A DNA stretch of 64,000 nt from Arthrobacter celericrescens (lineage in GTDB: Bacteria > Actinomycetota > Actinomycetes > Actinomycetales > Micrococcaceae): assembly GCF_003614925.1 (NCBI RefSeq), contig NZ_QYLP01000050.1, positions 1-64,000 of the forward strand, read 5' to 3'. Both the position numbers and the translations under genes were made by a program. Under the pieces are notes generated by a model. It was not told the origin of the DNA. It saw only the letters and a list, made by a program, of their open reading frames with translations, and ran no database searches. Within the stretch, counting starts at the first letter, position 1; the number at the start of each line of letters is the position of its first letter. Of this stretch, positions 8,830 through 20,058 are shown one piece after another.

Positions 8830-8880
8830 TCTACAGTGTAGACAAGATTATAAATCTACGGGTTATTACTACAGTGTAGT
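8830..8880. promoter_or_regulatory. Two TetR operators flanking a divergent promoter
   Basis: TCTACAGTGTAGA (8830-8842) and ACTACAGTGTAGT (8868-8880) are perfect palindromes sharing the 11-base core CTACAGTGTAG; their centres are 38 bp apart. Between them a leftward TATAAT box (8847-8852) would start the TetR mRNA near 8840, inside the first operator, while the second operator covers the -35 position. This arrangement fits autorepression by the TetR protein and possible control of rightward transcription. Confidence 0.75.
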
Positions 8881-9051
8881 GCTGTGGGGAGCGATTACCT
8901 AGCGTTTGCAGGCACTTCGGAGTTTCCTGCCTCATATGGCCCGTGCCGCCATTCCCGGCACGAACCCCGGTTCGCACCTTCCGCCCGCGACCGCCCCACT
9001 GCCCCGGCGCCCAAGCCGTAAACGGCAGCATCCCTCCCTGAAAGGCCGACC

Positions 9052-9309
9052 ATGGCCGCCCCGCATTTCGGCCGTTTCCTCGCCGAAGCCACGATCCCTG
9101 ATCTGGACCCCGCCCGCTGGCTTGCCGAAGAGCAGCTTTTCGGCCTGTACCTGAGCTGGTGCAGCCTGGAACGTTGCGTCCCGTTGTCCGAAGCCGGCTT
9201 CCGGGCGGGCATGAAACGACATGGCGTCCGCCCCTCGGCCACGGGCCTGCGGAGGACCGGACCTGCGGCCATGGACTACATCCTGCACACCTACCCGGCC
9301 CTGCCCTGA
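9052..9309 (+). CDS. Hypothetical protein, 85 aa, next to TetR operators
   Basis: A short soluble protein (begins MAAPHFGRFLAEA, ends DYILHTYPALP) with no motif I recognise. The segment WLAEEQLFGLYLSWCSLERCVPLSEAGF suggests a helical fold with two Cys and a hydrophobic core, and the distribution of residues looks like a real protein. A GAAAGG-type ribosome-binding site precedes the ATG. It is followed 17 bases later by the zinc-ribbon gene, so both probably form one unit under the TetR repressor. Confidence 0.6.
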   Translation: MAAPHFGRFLAEATIPDLDPARWLAEEQLFGLYLSWCSLERCVPLSEAGFRAGMKRHGVRPSATGLRRTGPAAMDYILHTYPALP

Positions 9310-9326
9310 AGGATCGGTGACTAACC

Positions 9327-9812
9327 ATGAAAAAGATACGCAACCTCCAGGATCGGCTGAACCCCGGCACGCAGCAGATGACGGGAAGCCCCTACGGGAC
9401 GAGGCCGCGCATGCCGGCGTCCCCGCAATGGCTGCCACTCTGGTGCTCCACCTGCGGCACGGACAAGCACCTGATGCTGCACTCCGTCGAGTCCCTGCCC
9501 GCCCACCCGGTCGAACCGCTCGTGCATGTCATCTACGCCTGCACCGCGTGCGGCTCCTTCCATGCCCACGCCGCGCCCTTCCGCCACGTCGCAGCATTGC
9601 TGAACGAGGCCGGGACCGTCCCTGGCACACTGCACTTCGGCGGCTCCTACCTGCACTGCGGAGTGCCGATGGCCGTGACCGGCACGTCCTACCGGACGAT
9701 CCAGGCGCCGATGTCCACCGCCGAATGCCCGGACGCAGGCACCGCCGAGGTCATCCTCGGCACGAAAACACTCGAATGCGCCTGCGGGTTCCGGATCGAA
9801 CTGCCCGACTAA
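9327..9812 (+). CDS. Hypothetical protein with zinc-ribbon-like Cys pairs, 161 aa
   Basis: Not a family I can name. The chain has CSTC at about residues 39-42 and CTAC at about 66-69, spaced like the knuckles of a treble-clef zinc ribbon, and a second potential pair (LHCG near 111 and CACG near 151). The sequence between is neutral with several His. Such proteins often bind nucleic acids or act as small adapters, but nothing here shows which. GAAGGA precedes the ATG; the gene follows the 85-aa gene closely and shares its likely TetR-controlled promoter. Confidence 0.65.
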   Translation: MKKIRNLQDRLNPGTQQMTGSPYGTRPRMPASPQWLPLWCSTCGTDKHLMLHSVESLPAHPVEPLVHVIYACTACGSFHAHAAPFRHVAALLNEAGTVPGTLHFGGSYLHCGVPMAVTGTSYRTIQAPMSTAECPDAGTAEVILGTKTLECACGFRIELPD

Positions 9813-9930
9813 GCTGCGCGGCTGCCCCGAACCGCGTGCGTTAGTTTCTGTTCAAGTTTGTGCACCTCGTTGACCATCTCTGTGCGTTTCCCAAAAGCTG
9901 TGCAGGGAAGCACTCAACGAGGAGACAACC

Positions 9931-12813
9931 TTGAAAACACCAACCCTGGCCAGGAACCTGGCCGCCATCGCAGCCGCGGCCGCCATGGTCGCGGCCGGCG
10001 TCGGAACGGTTCCCGCCGCCGTCGCCGCCGAAACACCGCCGCTTCCCGGCGTCGGGTACGCCAGCGACGTTCCCTGGGCCAGCATGAGCAACGGCTGGGG
10101 CCCGGCCGAACTCGACATGAGCAACGGCGGCCAGGCCCTCGGCGACGCGAACCGGCGCCCCCTGACCATCAGCGGCACTGTCTACCCGAAAGGGCTCGGC
10201 ACCCACGCGGCGTCGTCCATCACCTACAACATCGGCGGCCAGTGCCGGCAGTTCCTGTCCCAGGTGGGCATCGACGACACGCAGGCCGGCCGCGGCCGCG
10301 TCGACTTCCGGGTCCTGGTGGACGGTGTGGAACGGTTCGCCGCCGAGCGCAAGGGCACGGACGGCGCCCTGCCCGTCAACGTGGACCTCGCTGGCGCCAC
10401 CACCCTCGAACTGCGCGTCGACGCCGGGCCCGAAGGCAACGGCAACGACCACGCCGACTGGGCGGATGCCCGCATCAACTGCTCCGGCGAATATCTCGCC
10501 ATGCCGCTGCGCCTCGAGGGCTCGGCCGGGACGAACCTCAACGCGCTGGTCCCCGGAACGCCGGCCACCGTCGTCGTGCGCGACCTCAAGCCGCTCAGCC
10601 CGCTCAGCCTCGCCTTCCGCGGCGGGAAAGTGGCCGACGCCGTTGCTGACGCCACCGGCGCGGCGGCCGTCACCTTCGTGGTGCCCGCCGGAGCCACGGG
10701 CGGCACCGCCGAACTGACGGCCAGCGGCACGGGCCCGTTCGACGTGCCCACCAGCGGCACGCTCAGTGCCCTCGTCGTCCAGCTCAGCGACGCGAAGTTC
10801 TACGTGGATTGCTCGGCCGCCGCGCCTGGCGACGGCAGCCAGGCGAACCCCTTCAACTCGATCGCCCAGCTCACCGGCCACGGTGCCTTCAACGCGGGCG
10901 AATCGATCCTCTTCCGCGCCGGCACCAGCTGCACCGGCGCGCTCAAGCCCGCGGGCACCGGCGTCGCGGGCCACCCGATCACCCTCTCCAGCTACGGCGA
11001 CGGCGCCAAGCCCACCATCAACGGAGACGGCGCGGTGGCCGCCATCCAGATCACCAACGCCAGCCACTGGACGGTCAGCGGCCTGCACGTCGTGAACCCC
11101 TCGGACACCCCGACCCGGCGCGTGGGCATCCTCTTCGAAAACAGTGGCACCGCCCAGACTGCGGGCATCGTGGTCACCGGAAACCACGTGGAGGACGTGG
11201 CCGGCTGGCGCAACAAGGCCACCAACGGGGCGGGCTTCGCCCAGTCCGCCGGGATCATGGTGCGCACCTGGGGCAAGGGTTCCGTGGACGGCATCACCAT
11301 CACCGACAACGAGGTCAACGACACCGCGGGCGGCGGCGTGAAGATCTCCGCCCCGGACACCACCGAGCGCTACAACACCAAGGTGTACGTGGCCCGGAAC
11401 ACGATGCACGAGGTGGGCGGCGACGCGATCGTCATCCACAACTCCGACGCCCCGCTCATCGAGTACAACAGCGGCCTCAACCTCGGCCAGGGCGCGCACC
11501 CGTACGAGGGCGGCAACTTCGCCGGCATGTGGCCGTACAACTCGAAGAACCCGGTGTTCCAGTTCAACGTGGTGGGCAACAGCACCACCTCCGTTTACGA
11601 CTCCACCGCCTGGGACTGCGACATGAAGATCGTGGGCACCTGCCTGTTCCAGTACAACTACTCCTACGGGAACGCCGGCGGCTTCTACCTCAACTGCGTC
11701 TCCAACTGCGGCGGCGGATCCACCGCGGCCAATGTGGTGCTGCGCTACAACGTGGCCCAGGACGACTGCCGCCTGGGTGGCGCCAGCACCGGTCCGGGCA
11801 AGCACTACATCTACAACAACACCTTCTATTGCCCGTCCCGCGGCTTCCTGGACGACATGACGGGCCCGCGCGAGGTCCGCAACAACGTGTTCGTGGCGCC
11901 GGGAGGCCCGCTCCGCGCGGCGTCCGCGGTGTACTCCAACAACGCCTACTTCGGCGGGATCCAGCCACCTGCCGGGGAGGCCCTTGCTGTGCTGGGCGAC
12001 CCCAAGCTGATTGCCGGCGGCAGCGGCCAGACCACCCTGGACGTGCCGGGGTACAAGCTCGCGTCCGGCTCGCCGCTGCTGGGTGCCGGCGCCGTGATCG
12101 CCGACGACGGCGGCCGGGACTTCTTCGGGAACCCCACCGCTGCCTCGGGTTCTGCGGCGGCGCCGAACATCGGCGCGTACCAGGGCCCCGGCGTCGATGT
12201 TACGCCCCTGCCGTTCCAGGCGCTGCTGAACCAGACCTCGGTGGCGAACGCCGCGAACCCGCGCAACGGTGCGATCACCGCGGACCGCCGCACGCTGTCG
12301 GAAGAAGCCCTGGCGGACGCCGGGCTGGTGAGCGGCCAGCGGTACTCGGCGTTCGGCGTCGAATCCGTATGGCACCCGAACCCGGTGGGAACGCCGGACA
12401 CCCTCAAGTCCGCCGGGCAGCGGTTGGCGGTCTCCGGACAGGGCCGCACCCTGCTGGTGACCGGCTTCTCCACTGGCGCGGTGTCCTCCGGCGTGGCCAC
12501 GGTGCACTTCACCAACGGCATGTCCAAGAAGGTCACCATCACCCTGCCCAACTGGAAGGGCGGCGTGCCCACGGACACCAGCATGCTGCTGGCGAAGTCG
12601 GCCTACCACCAGCGGCACACCCAGGGCTACATCGGCGGCGCTGCCACCGTGCTGCGCGTCGACGAGCCGGCCTCGGTGTTCGCCACGAAGATCGATATCC
12701 CGGCCGCGTTCGAGGTCTCCGGCATCACCCTGCCCGCGGGCAGCGCCTTGGTGGATGAGGGCCTGAACATCATGGATGTGGCCATCGGGAACAAACCGGT
12801 GGGGCTGGGGTAG
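9931..12813 (+). CDS. Secreted right-handed beta-helix protein with NPCBM domain, 960 aa
   Basis: A Sec signal peptide covers residues 1-33 (cleavage near AVAAE). Residues about 40-160 match the NPCBM carbohydrate-binding module (GDANRRPLTISGTVYPKGLGTHAASSITYNI...FRVLVDGVERF). From about 285 to 650 there are repeated N-x-hydrophobic rungs (ITLSSYG, ITNASHWTVSGLHVVNP, GIVVTGNHVEDV, ITITDNEVNDT, YNNTFY), typical of pectate-lyase-like parallel beta-helices, beginning with the common KFYVDCSAAAPGDGSQANPFNSIAQL motif. The C-terminal 200 residues are an uncharacterised domain. It probably binds or cleaves an extracellular polysaccharide. The TTG start is chosen for its GAGGAG site and signal peptide. 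Confidence 0.85.
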   Translation: MKTPTLARNLAAIAAAAAMVAAGVGTVPAAVAAETPPLPGVGYASDVPWASMSNGWGPAELDMSNGGQALGDANRRPLTISGTVYPKGLGTHAASSITYNIGGQCRQFLSQVGIDDTQAGRGRVDFRVLVDGVERFAAERKGTDGALPVNVDLAGATTLELRVDAGPEGNGNDHADWADARINCSGEYLAMPLRLEGSAGTNLNALVPGTPATVVVRDLKPLSPLSLAFRGGKVADAVADATGAAAVTFVVPAGATGGTAELTASGTGPFDVPTSGTLSALVVQLSDAKFYVDCSAAAPGDGSQANPFNSIAQLTGHGAFNAGESILFRAGTSCTGALKPAGTGVAGHPITLSSYGDGAKPTINGDGAVAAIQITNASHWTVSGLHVVNPSDTPTRRVGILFENSGTAQTAGIVVTGNHVEDVAGWRNKATNGAGFAQSAGIMVRTWGKGSVDGITITDNEVNDTAGGGVKISAPDTTERYNTKVYVARNTMHEVGGDAIVIHNSDAPLIEYNSGLNLGQGAHPYEGGNFAGMWPYNSKNPVFQFNVVGNSTTSVYDSTAWDCDMKIVGTCLFQYNYSYGNAGGFYLNCVSNCGGGSTAANVVLRYNVAQDDCRLGGASTGPGKHYIYNNTFYCPSRGFLDDMTGPREVRNNVFVAPGGPLRAASAVYSNNAYFGGIQPPAGEALAVLGDPKLIAGGSGQTTLDVPGYKLASGSPLLGAGAVIADDGGRDFFGNPTAASGSAAAPNIGAYQGPGVDVTPLPFQALLNQTSVANAANPRNGAITADRRTLSEEALADAGLVSGQRYSAFGVESVWHPNPVGTPDTLKSAGQRLAVSGQGRTLLVTGFSTGAVSSGVATVHFTNGMSKKVTITLPNWKGGVPTDTSMLLAKSAYHQRHTQGYIGGAATVLRVDEPASVFATKIDIPAAFEVSGITLPAGSALVDEGLNIMDVAIGNKPVGLG

Positions 12814-12852
12814 GCAGGCGGCCGGGACGCCTAGGCCGGCGGCCGCCCCGGC

Positions 12853-14835
<1,983 letters not shown>

Positions 14836-14929
14836 GGACTCGTCTTTCTGTTCGCAGGCTATGACCTCCCGGAGGCTAGCACCGCGAAAAACCCCGGCGG
14901 GCGAAAATCAGCCGATCTTAACGGTTCCT

Positions 14930-15388
14930 TTACGCCTGTGAACCCGCCGCCCTCTTGACGAGTTCCGCGATCCTCGCCTCGACCTCGGCGGTCAGCTCCG
15001 TCAGGGCGTAGGCGACCGGCCACATGTCGCCGTCGTCCAGCTTTGCCGGATCGTTGAAGCCGAGCGTGGAATAGCGGGTCTTGAACTTCCCCGAGCCCTG
15101 GAAGAAGGCCACCACCTTGCCGTCCCTGGCGTACGCGGGCATTCCGTACCAGGTCTTCGGCTCGAGCGCAGGAGCGCTTTCCTTGACGATGGCGTGGATC
15201 CGCTCTGCCATCGAGCGGTCCGGCTCGGGAAGTTCGGCGATCTTCGCCAGCACGTCGGCTTCCCCGTCCGCCTTGCCTGCCTTCGGGCGCTTGGAGCTTG
15301 TCTTGAGTTCCTGGGCACGCTCCTTCATGGCGGCGCGCTCTTCTTCGGTGAATCCGTCGTAGGACTTGTTCCTAGTGCTCTCCGCCAT
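14930..15388 (-). CDS. DUF1801 family protein, 152 aa
   Basis: Contains the DUF1801/YdhG-like core at about residues 55-145: [52 protein letters not shown]. The family has an iron-chaperone-like (frataxin-resembling) fold and unclear function in bacteria. The first 50 residues are Lys/Glu-rich and probably disordered. Start at 15388 (MAESTRNK) is supported by AAGGGGAA upstream; the frame could be extended 13 codons but without better support. Confidence 0.8.
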   Translation of the reverse strand: MAESTRNKSYDGFTEEERAAMKERAQELKTSSKRPKAGKADGEADVLAKIAELPEPDRSMAERIHAIVKESAPALEPKTWYGMPAYARDGKVVAFFQGSGKFKTRYSTLGFNDPAKLDDGDMWPVAYALTELTAEVEARIAELVKRAAGSQA

Positions 15389-15439
15389 GGCCGTTCCCCT
15401 TCGTGTGGTCGGTATGGAAACCCACACTAGACGCGCCCG

Positions 15440-16108
15440 CTACTCCCCGTGAACGGTGAGCTGCTGTTCCTCGGAGCGGTTGAGGTAGCCGAGCAAGAGT
15501 TCCCCGGCCCGCTCCAGTTCCCCGGCTTCGAGGGCGGCGCAGATGGCCTCGTTCTCCTCGAGCCAGGCGCTGTAGAAGTGCGCGTCCGAGGTGGCCTTAT
15601 GGAAGTACAGGCGCATTTCGGCCAGGACGTGCCGCATGATCGTGTCCAGCCGCTTGCTTTCGGCCAGGGCCACGATGGCGCCGTGGAAGTGCTGGTTGGC
15701 GCTGCCCAGGGCGTCATTGTCGTCCGCCGCGGCGGCGCGTTTGCCTTCGTCGACGGCGGCACGGACTGCCGCCACGCGTTCGGCGCTGCCGCCGCCGCGG
15801 ATGGAGCTCACCTCGATGGCCCGGCGGACGGTATAGAGGTCGTGGATGTCCCCGGCTTCGAGGGTGGCCACGAAAACGCCGCGGTTGGGCTGGCGGACCA
15901 CAAGCCGTTCGCTGGCGAGTTCGGCAAAGGCCTCCCGCACGGTGTTCCGGGAGACGCCCAGGTCCTCGGCGATGGTGGCCTCGGTGAGCCGGGCGCCCGG
16001 CAGCAGCATGCCCTCGGCGAGTTGGTAACGCAGTTCCTCGGCCACGCGTTCGGCCACGGACGGCACGGCGATACGGACGCGCGCGCTGCCGGTCTGGGGA
16101 GGTGCCAT
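15440..16108 (-). CDS. GntR family regulator (FadR/FCD subgroup), probable pxp operon repressor, 222 aa
   Basis: The N-terminal winged helix is at residues 15-80 (VAERVAEELRYQLAEGMLLPGARLTEATIAEDLGVSRNTVREAFAELASERLV), followed by the all-helical FCD ligand domain with metal-binding-type residues (DLYTVRRAIE, NQHFHGAIVALA). Divergently transcribed from pxpA with a GntR-like palindrome between them, so it most likely responds to 5-oxoproline or a related lactam and controls the operon. That functional link is inferred from position only. Confidence 0.85.
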   Translation of the reverse strand: MAPPQTGSARVRIAVPSVAERVAEELRYQLAEGMLLPGARLTEATIAEDLGVSRNTVREAFAELASERLVVRQPNRGVFVATLEAGDIHDLYTVRRAIEVSSIRGGGSAERVAAVRAAVDEGKRAAAADDNDALGSANQHFHGAIVALAESKRLDTIMRHVLAEMRLYFHKATSDAHFYSAWLEENEAICAALEAGELERAGELLLGYLNRSEEQQLTVHGE

Positions 16109-16148
16109 GACATGAATTTACCTGATTGTCGCAAATTCGGATCGAAGA

Positions 16149-16161
16149 ATCGTTGAACAAT
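16149..16161. promoter_or_regulatory. GntR-type operator between regulator and pxpA
   Basis: ATCGTTGAACAAT is a 13-base dyad around GTTGAAC with a single mismatched pair, in the 106-bp gap between the divergent GntR gene and pxpA. Size and form match FCD-type GntR sites. TTGAAC within it could also serve as a -35 element for pxpA. Confidence 0.5.
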
Positions 16162-16214
16162 TCGACAATGTAGTGCATCCTAGATGGACCACATCCGATG
16201 AGATAGGGATCACA

Positions 16215-16973
16215 ATGGCAAGCATCGACCTGAACAGCGACGTCGGGGAGTCCTTCGGACGCTGGACCCTCGGCGACGATTCCGCGATGTTCGAGTCCGT
16301 TTCCAGCGCCAACGTGGCGTGCGGCTTCCACGCCGGCGACCCCAGCGTCATCCGCGCCACCAGTGCGAAGGCGGCCCAGGCCGGCGTCGCGATCGGAGCG
16401 CACGTGGGCTACCGGGACCTGGCGGGCTTCGGCCGCCGCTTCCTGGATATCGATCCCAAGGAACTGGCCGACGACGTCGTGTACCAGCTCGGTGCGCTGC
16501 AAGCCCTGGCGGCCACCGCCGGAGCCCGGGTGAAGTACGTGAAGCCGCACGGCGGCCTCTACAACGCGATCGTCAAGCACACCGCCCAGGCGCAGGCCGT
16601 CGTCGACGCCGTCAAGGCAGTGGACCCGGACCTGCCGATCCTCGGGCTCCCTGGTTCGGAGGTCCTGCGCCTGGCCGAAAAGGCCGGCCTGCGCGCCGTG
16701 AGCGAAGCGTTCGCGGACCGCGCCTACAATCCGGACGGAACCCTTGTCCCGCGCACCCAGCCGGGCGCCGTCCTGCACGATCCCGCGGAGGTCGCCGAGC
16801 ATGTGCTGCGGATGGCCACCGAACAGCGGATCATGGCAACCGACGGCTCCATCCTCAATGTCCGCGCGGAAAGCATCTGCGTGCATGGTGACTCACCGGG
16901 CGCCGTGGCCATGGCCACCGCCGTGAAGTCCGCCCTCAGCGACGCCGGCGTCAGCATCGCCTCCTTCGCCTGA
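16215..16973 (+). CDS. pxpA: 5-oxoprolinase subunit A (LamB/YcsF family)
   Basis: 252-aa protein of the LamB/YcsF family: begins [14 protein letters not shown] and carries [28 protein letters not shown] and VKPHGGLYN, the conserved metal/substrate-site motifs. With PxpB and PxpC it forms the ATP-dependent 5-oxoprolinase that opens pyroglutamate to glutamate. It is the first gene of a unit with a permease, a PxpB-PxpC fusion and a biotin carboxylase. The biotin carboxylase suggests that the complex might act on a different lactam or amide than in E. coli. Confidence 0.92.
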   Translation: MASIDLNSDVGESFGRWTLGDDSAMFESVSSANVACGFHAGDPSVIRATSAKAAQAGVAIGAHVGYRDLAGFGRRFLDIDPKELADDVVYQLGALQALAATAGARVKYVKPHGGLYNAIVKHTAQAQAVVDAVKAVDPDLPILGLPGSEVLRLAEKAGLRAVSEAFADRAYNPDGTLVPRTQPGAVLHDPAEVAEHVLRMATEQRIMATDGSILNVRAESICVHGDSPGAVAMATAVKSALSDAGVSIASFA

Positions 16974-17046
16974 ACCCGTTCCTCAGGAACGCCCAAACCC
17001 CAGAACCCCCAATCTCCAGCAAAACCCTCATCCCCCGGAGGAAAAC

Positions 17047-18381
17047 ATGACCACCAACAGCAAGGCAAAGGCCGTGACGAGGAAGCCACCGGCCGGCGCC
17101 CTCAAGGCATACATCGCCAGCCTCACCGGCACCTCGCTTGAGTACTACGACTTCGCCATCTACTCCGTGGCCTCGGCCTTGGTGTTCCCCAAGATTTTCT
17201 TCCCCTCCGGGGACGAGTTCGTGGGCCTGCTGCTGTCCTTCTCCGCCTTCGCCGTGGGCTACCTGGCCCGCCCGATCGGCGGCGTGGTGTTCGGCCGGCT
17301 CGGCGACAAGATCGGCCGCAAGTACGTGCTGGTCTTCACCCTGGTCCTCATCGGCGTGGCCACCGTCCTCATCGGTGCGCTGCCGGACTACTCGGTGATC
17401 GGCGTCGCGGCCCCCACCATCCTGGTGCTGCTTCGCCTGGCCCAGGGCATCGGCGTCGGCGGCGAATGGGGCGGCGCCGTGCTGCTCTCCAGCGAATTCG
17501 GCGATCCCAACAAGCGCGGCTTCTGGTCCTCCGCGGCACAGATCGGTCCGCCCGCCGGCAACCTGATGGCCAACGGCGTCCTCGCCGTCCTCGCTGCCTC
17601 CCTCAGCAACGACGACTTCCTCTCCTGGGGCTGGCGGGTGGCCTTCCTCGCCTCGGCGCTGCTGGTGGCATTCGGCCTGCTGATCCGCCTCAAGCTTGAG
17701 GAGACCCCGGTCTTCAAGGCCATCCAGGCCCACGGCGACCGCCCCAAGGCCCCCATCAAGGAAGTCTTCCAGCACGAGCCCAAGGCACTGGTTTCCGCCG
17801 CCCTGTCCCGCGTCTGCCCCGACGTGCTCTATGCACTCTTCACCGTGTTCGTGGCCGTCTATGCCACCAAGGAACTGGGCATGACCACCGGCAATGTGCT
17901 GGCCGCGATCCTGATCGGCTCCGCCTTCCAGCTGTTCCTCATCCCGCTGGCCGGCGCCGTGACGGACCGCTTCAACCGCCGCCTCGTCTACGGCGTCACC
18001 GCGGCCGCCACCGCGGCGTTCATCCCGCTGTTCTTCCTGATGATCCAGGGCAAGTCCGTGGTGATGCTGACCATCGGCGTGGTGATCGGCCTGGCTCTGC
18101 ACGCTTTCATGTACGGCCCGCAGGCCGCGTACATTACCGAACAGTTCCCGGCCCGCCTCCGCTACGCCGGCAGCTCCCTTGCCTACACCCTGGCCGGTGT
18201 GGTGGGCGGTGCCGTCGCCCCGATCATCTTCACCGCGCTCTACGGTGCTGCTTCCGGCGGCTGGTGGCTGATCGCGGTCTACCTGCTCGCCGCCTCGGTG
18301 GTGACGATCGTGGGCCTGCTGCTGGGACGCGACCCGAAGCCCGAAGAGGATGTCCGGCTCCTGCAGGACGTCCAGGCGTAA
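17047..18381 (+). CDS. MFS transporter of the metabolite:H+ symporter (MHS) family, 444 aa
   Basis: Twelve membrane segments; the opening TGTSLEYYDFAIYSVASALVFPKIFFP and the loop GRLGDKIGRKYVLVFTLVLIG are signatures of MHS carriers such as ShiA, ProP and KgtP. Its place inside the pxp operon suggests uptake of 5-oxoproline or the true substrate of the operon. GGAGGAAAAC precedes the ATG. A cytoplasmic loop of about 40 residues near the centre (LKLEETPVFKAIQ) is also typical of the family. Confidence 0.88.
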   Translation: MTTNSKAKAVTRKPPAGALKAYIASLTGTSLEYYDFAIYSVASALVFPKIFFPSGDEFVGLLLSFSAFAVGYLARPIGGVVFGRLGDKIGRKYVLVFTLVLIGVATVLIGALPDYSVIGVAAPTILVLLRLAQGIGVGGEWGGAVLLSSEFGDPNKRGFWSSAAQIGPPAGNLMANGVLAVLAASLSNDDFLSWGWRVAFLASALLVAFGLLIRLKLEETPVFKAIQAHGDRPKAPIKEVFQHEPKALVSAALSRVCPDVLYALFTVFVAVYATKELGMTTGNVLAAILIGSAFQLFLIPLAGAVTDRFNRRLVYGVTAAATAAFIPLFFLMIQGKSVVMLTIGVVIGLALHAFMYGPQAAYITEQFPARLRYAGSSLAYTLAGVVGGAVAPIIFTALYGAASGGWWLIAVYLLAASVVTIVGLLLGRDPKPEEDVRLLQDVQA

Positions 18382-18426
18382 ACAGCCCGCCGGCTGGCCG
18401 GAACTGGCAACGGAATTAAGGAACGG

Positions 18427-20058
18427 ATGATGGAAACCGGGATGCAGACCGCCCACAAGGTGCGCTCCGTGCGGCCGGTGGGGACCCGCGCGGTCCTCGC
18501 CGAGCTGGACAGCATGGAGGATGTGCTGGCGCTGCAGTCGCAGCTGTTCGCCTCCCCGCTGCCCGGGCAGCTGGACGTGCTGGCCGCCGCCGAGACCGTG
18601 ATGGTGGTGGCCGAGTCCGCCGCCACCACGCGGGCCATCGGCGCCCGGCTGCTCGAAATGGAGCTCGGCGGCCCGGTCGAAAACGACGGCAAGCTTGTGG
18701 TCATCGACACCGTGTACGACGGCGACGACCTCGCCGAAGTCGCCGGGCTCACCGGCCTGGGCGTGGACGGCGTGATCGCCGCGCACACCGGGCAGCTCTG
18801 GACCGTGGCCTTCGCCGGTTTTGCCCCGGGCTTCGCCTACATGGTGGGCGAAAACCAGCTCCTCGAAGTACCGCGCCGGTCCACCCCGCGCACCGCGGTG
18901 CCCGCGGGTTCCGTGGCCCTGGCCGGGAACTACTCGGCCGTGTACCCGCGGCGCTCCCCGGGCGGCTGGCAGCTGATCGGCCGCACCGGCGCCCGCATGT
19001 GGGACCTCGAGCGTGCCCAGCCCGCCCTCGCCCGGCCGGGGGACCGGGTGCAGTACCGGGCCGTGCGCGACGTCGTGGAGGTGGCGCCCGCCGCTGCGGC
19101 TGTTGCGGCGGAGCCCGCTGCCGGTATCCGCATCCTAAACCCCGGCGCCCTGAGCCTCATCCAGGACCTGGGACGGCGCGGCCACGGTGGCCTGGGCGTC
19201 TCGGCGGCCGGCGCCTTGGACCGCGCGTCCCTCCGCCGCGCCAACCGGCTGGTGGGCAACAAGTCCACAGCCGCCGCGGTCGAGACCGTCAACGGCGGGC
19301 TCACCATCCAGGCCGTGGGGGACCAGGTGATCGCCGTGGCGGGTGCGCCGTCGAGCCTCACCATCACGCCGCCGTCGGGCGCTGTTTCCGACGACGACGG
19401 CGGACCGGCAGCCCAGCCCCGCACCGTTGAGATGGCCGCGCCTTTCGCGCTGCTCGACGGCGAGACCCTCACCGTCGGCGCCCCGGAGGCCGGCTTCCGC
19501 AACTACCTCGCCGTTCGCGGCGGGGCGGACCTGCCCGCCGTCCTGGGCAGCCGCTCCACGGACACCCTCTCCGGAATCGGACCTGCACCGCTCGCGGCGG
19601 GGCAGCTGCTCGCCGTCGGGCAGGACACCGCATCCACCGCCGTCGGGAGCCCCGAACTGCAGCCCGACTTCCCGGAGCCCGGCAGCGTCACGGTGCTGGA
19701 CATCGTCCCCGGCCCGCGCGAGGACTGGTTCGACCCCGCCGAACTCGAGTCCCTCTGCAGCCAGGAGTGGCAGGTCACGCCGCAGTCCAACCGGGTGGGG
19801 ATGCGCCTGGCCGGCGAACCGCTCACGCGCAGCCGCGAGGGCGAACTGCCCAGCGAAGGCACCATGGCCGGGGCCATCCAGATCCCGCCCGCCGGCCTGC
19901 CGGTGCTGTTCCTGGCCGACCACCCCATCACCGGCGGCTACCCCGTGATCGCCGTGGTCACCGACGAACACCTGGACCGCGCCGCGCAGGTCCCCATCGG
20001 CGGAAGCATCCGTTTCCGCGTTTCCCCCGCCCTCGGCACGAAAGAAGTGAGCAAGTAA
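18427..20058 (+). CDS. Fused 5-oxoprolinase subunits B and C (KipI-KipA type), 543 aa
   Basis: Residues about 8-215 are the PxpB/KipI (allophanate hydrolase subunit 1) domain, with [13 protein letters not shown] and [40 protein letters not shown]. Residues about 232-535 are the PxpC/KipA (subunit 2) domain, with [43 protein letters not shown] and [15 protein letters not shown]. In E. coli these are two genes; here an Ala-rich linker joins them. The fusion couples ATP-dependent ring activation with hydrolysis. Its TAA overlaps the next ATG. AAGGAACGG precedes the start. Confidence 0.92.
   Translation: MMETGMQTAHKVRSVRPVGTRAVLAELDSMEDVLALQSQLFASPLPGQLDVLAAAETVMVVAESAATTRAIGARLLEMELGGPVENDGKLVVIDTVYDGDDLAEVAGLTGLGVDGVIAAHTGQLWTVAFAGFAPGFAYMVGENQLLEVPRRSTPRTAVPAGSVALAGNYSAVYPRRSPGGWQLIGRTGARMWDLERAQPALARPGDRVQYRAVRDVVEVAPAAAAVAAEPAAGIRILNPGALSLIQDLGRRGHGGLGVSAAGALDRASLRRANRLVGNKSTAAAVETVNGGLTIQAVGDQVIAVAGAPSSLTITPPSGAVSDDDGGPAAQPRTVEMAAPFALLDGETLTVGAPEAGFRNYLAVRGGADLPAVLGSRSTDTLSGIGPAPLAAGQLLAVGQDTASTAVGSPELQPDFPEPGSVTVLDIVPGPREDWFDPAELESLCSQEWQVTPQSNRVGMRLAGEPLTRSREGELPSEGTMAGAIQIPPAGLPVLFLADHPITGGYPVIAVVTDEHLDRAAQVPIGGSIRFRVSPALGTKEVSK

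Noticed and set aside
9841..12618. Long open frame (925 codons) opposite the beta-helix gene
   Set aside because: Gly/Arg/Val/His-rich translation typical of an antisense shadow in GC-rich DNA; the opposite strand has a signal peptide and clear domains.
16951..18786. Open frame of 611 codons opposite the MHS transporter
   Set aside because: Shadow frame with His/Gly/Glu-rich composition; the transporter motifs are on the other strand.
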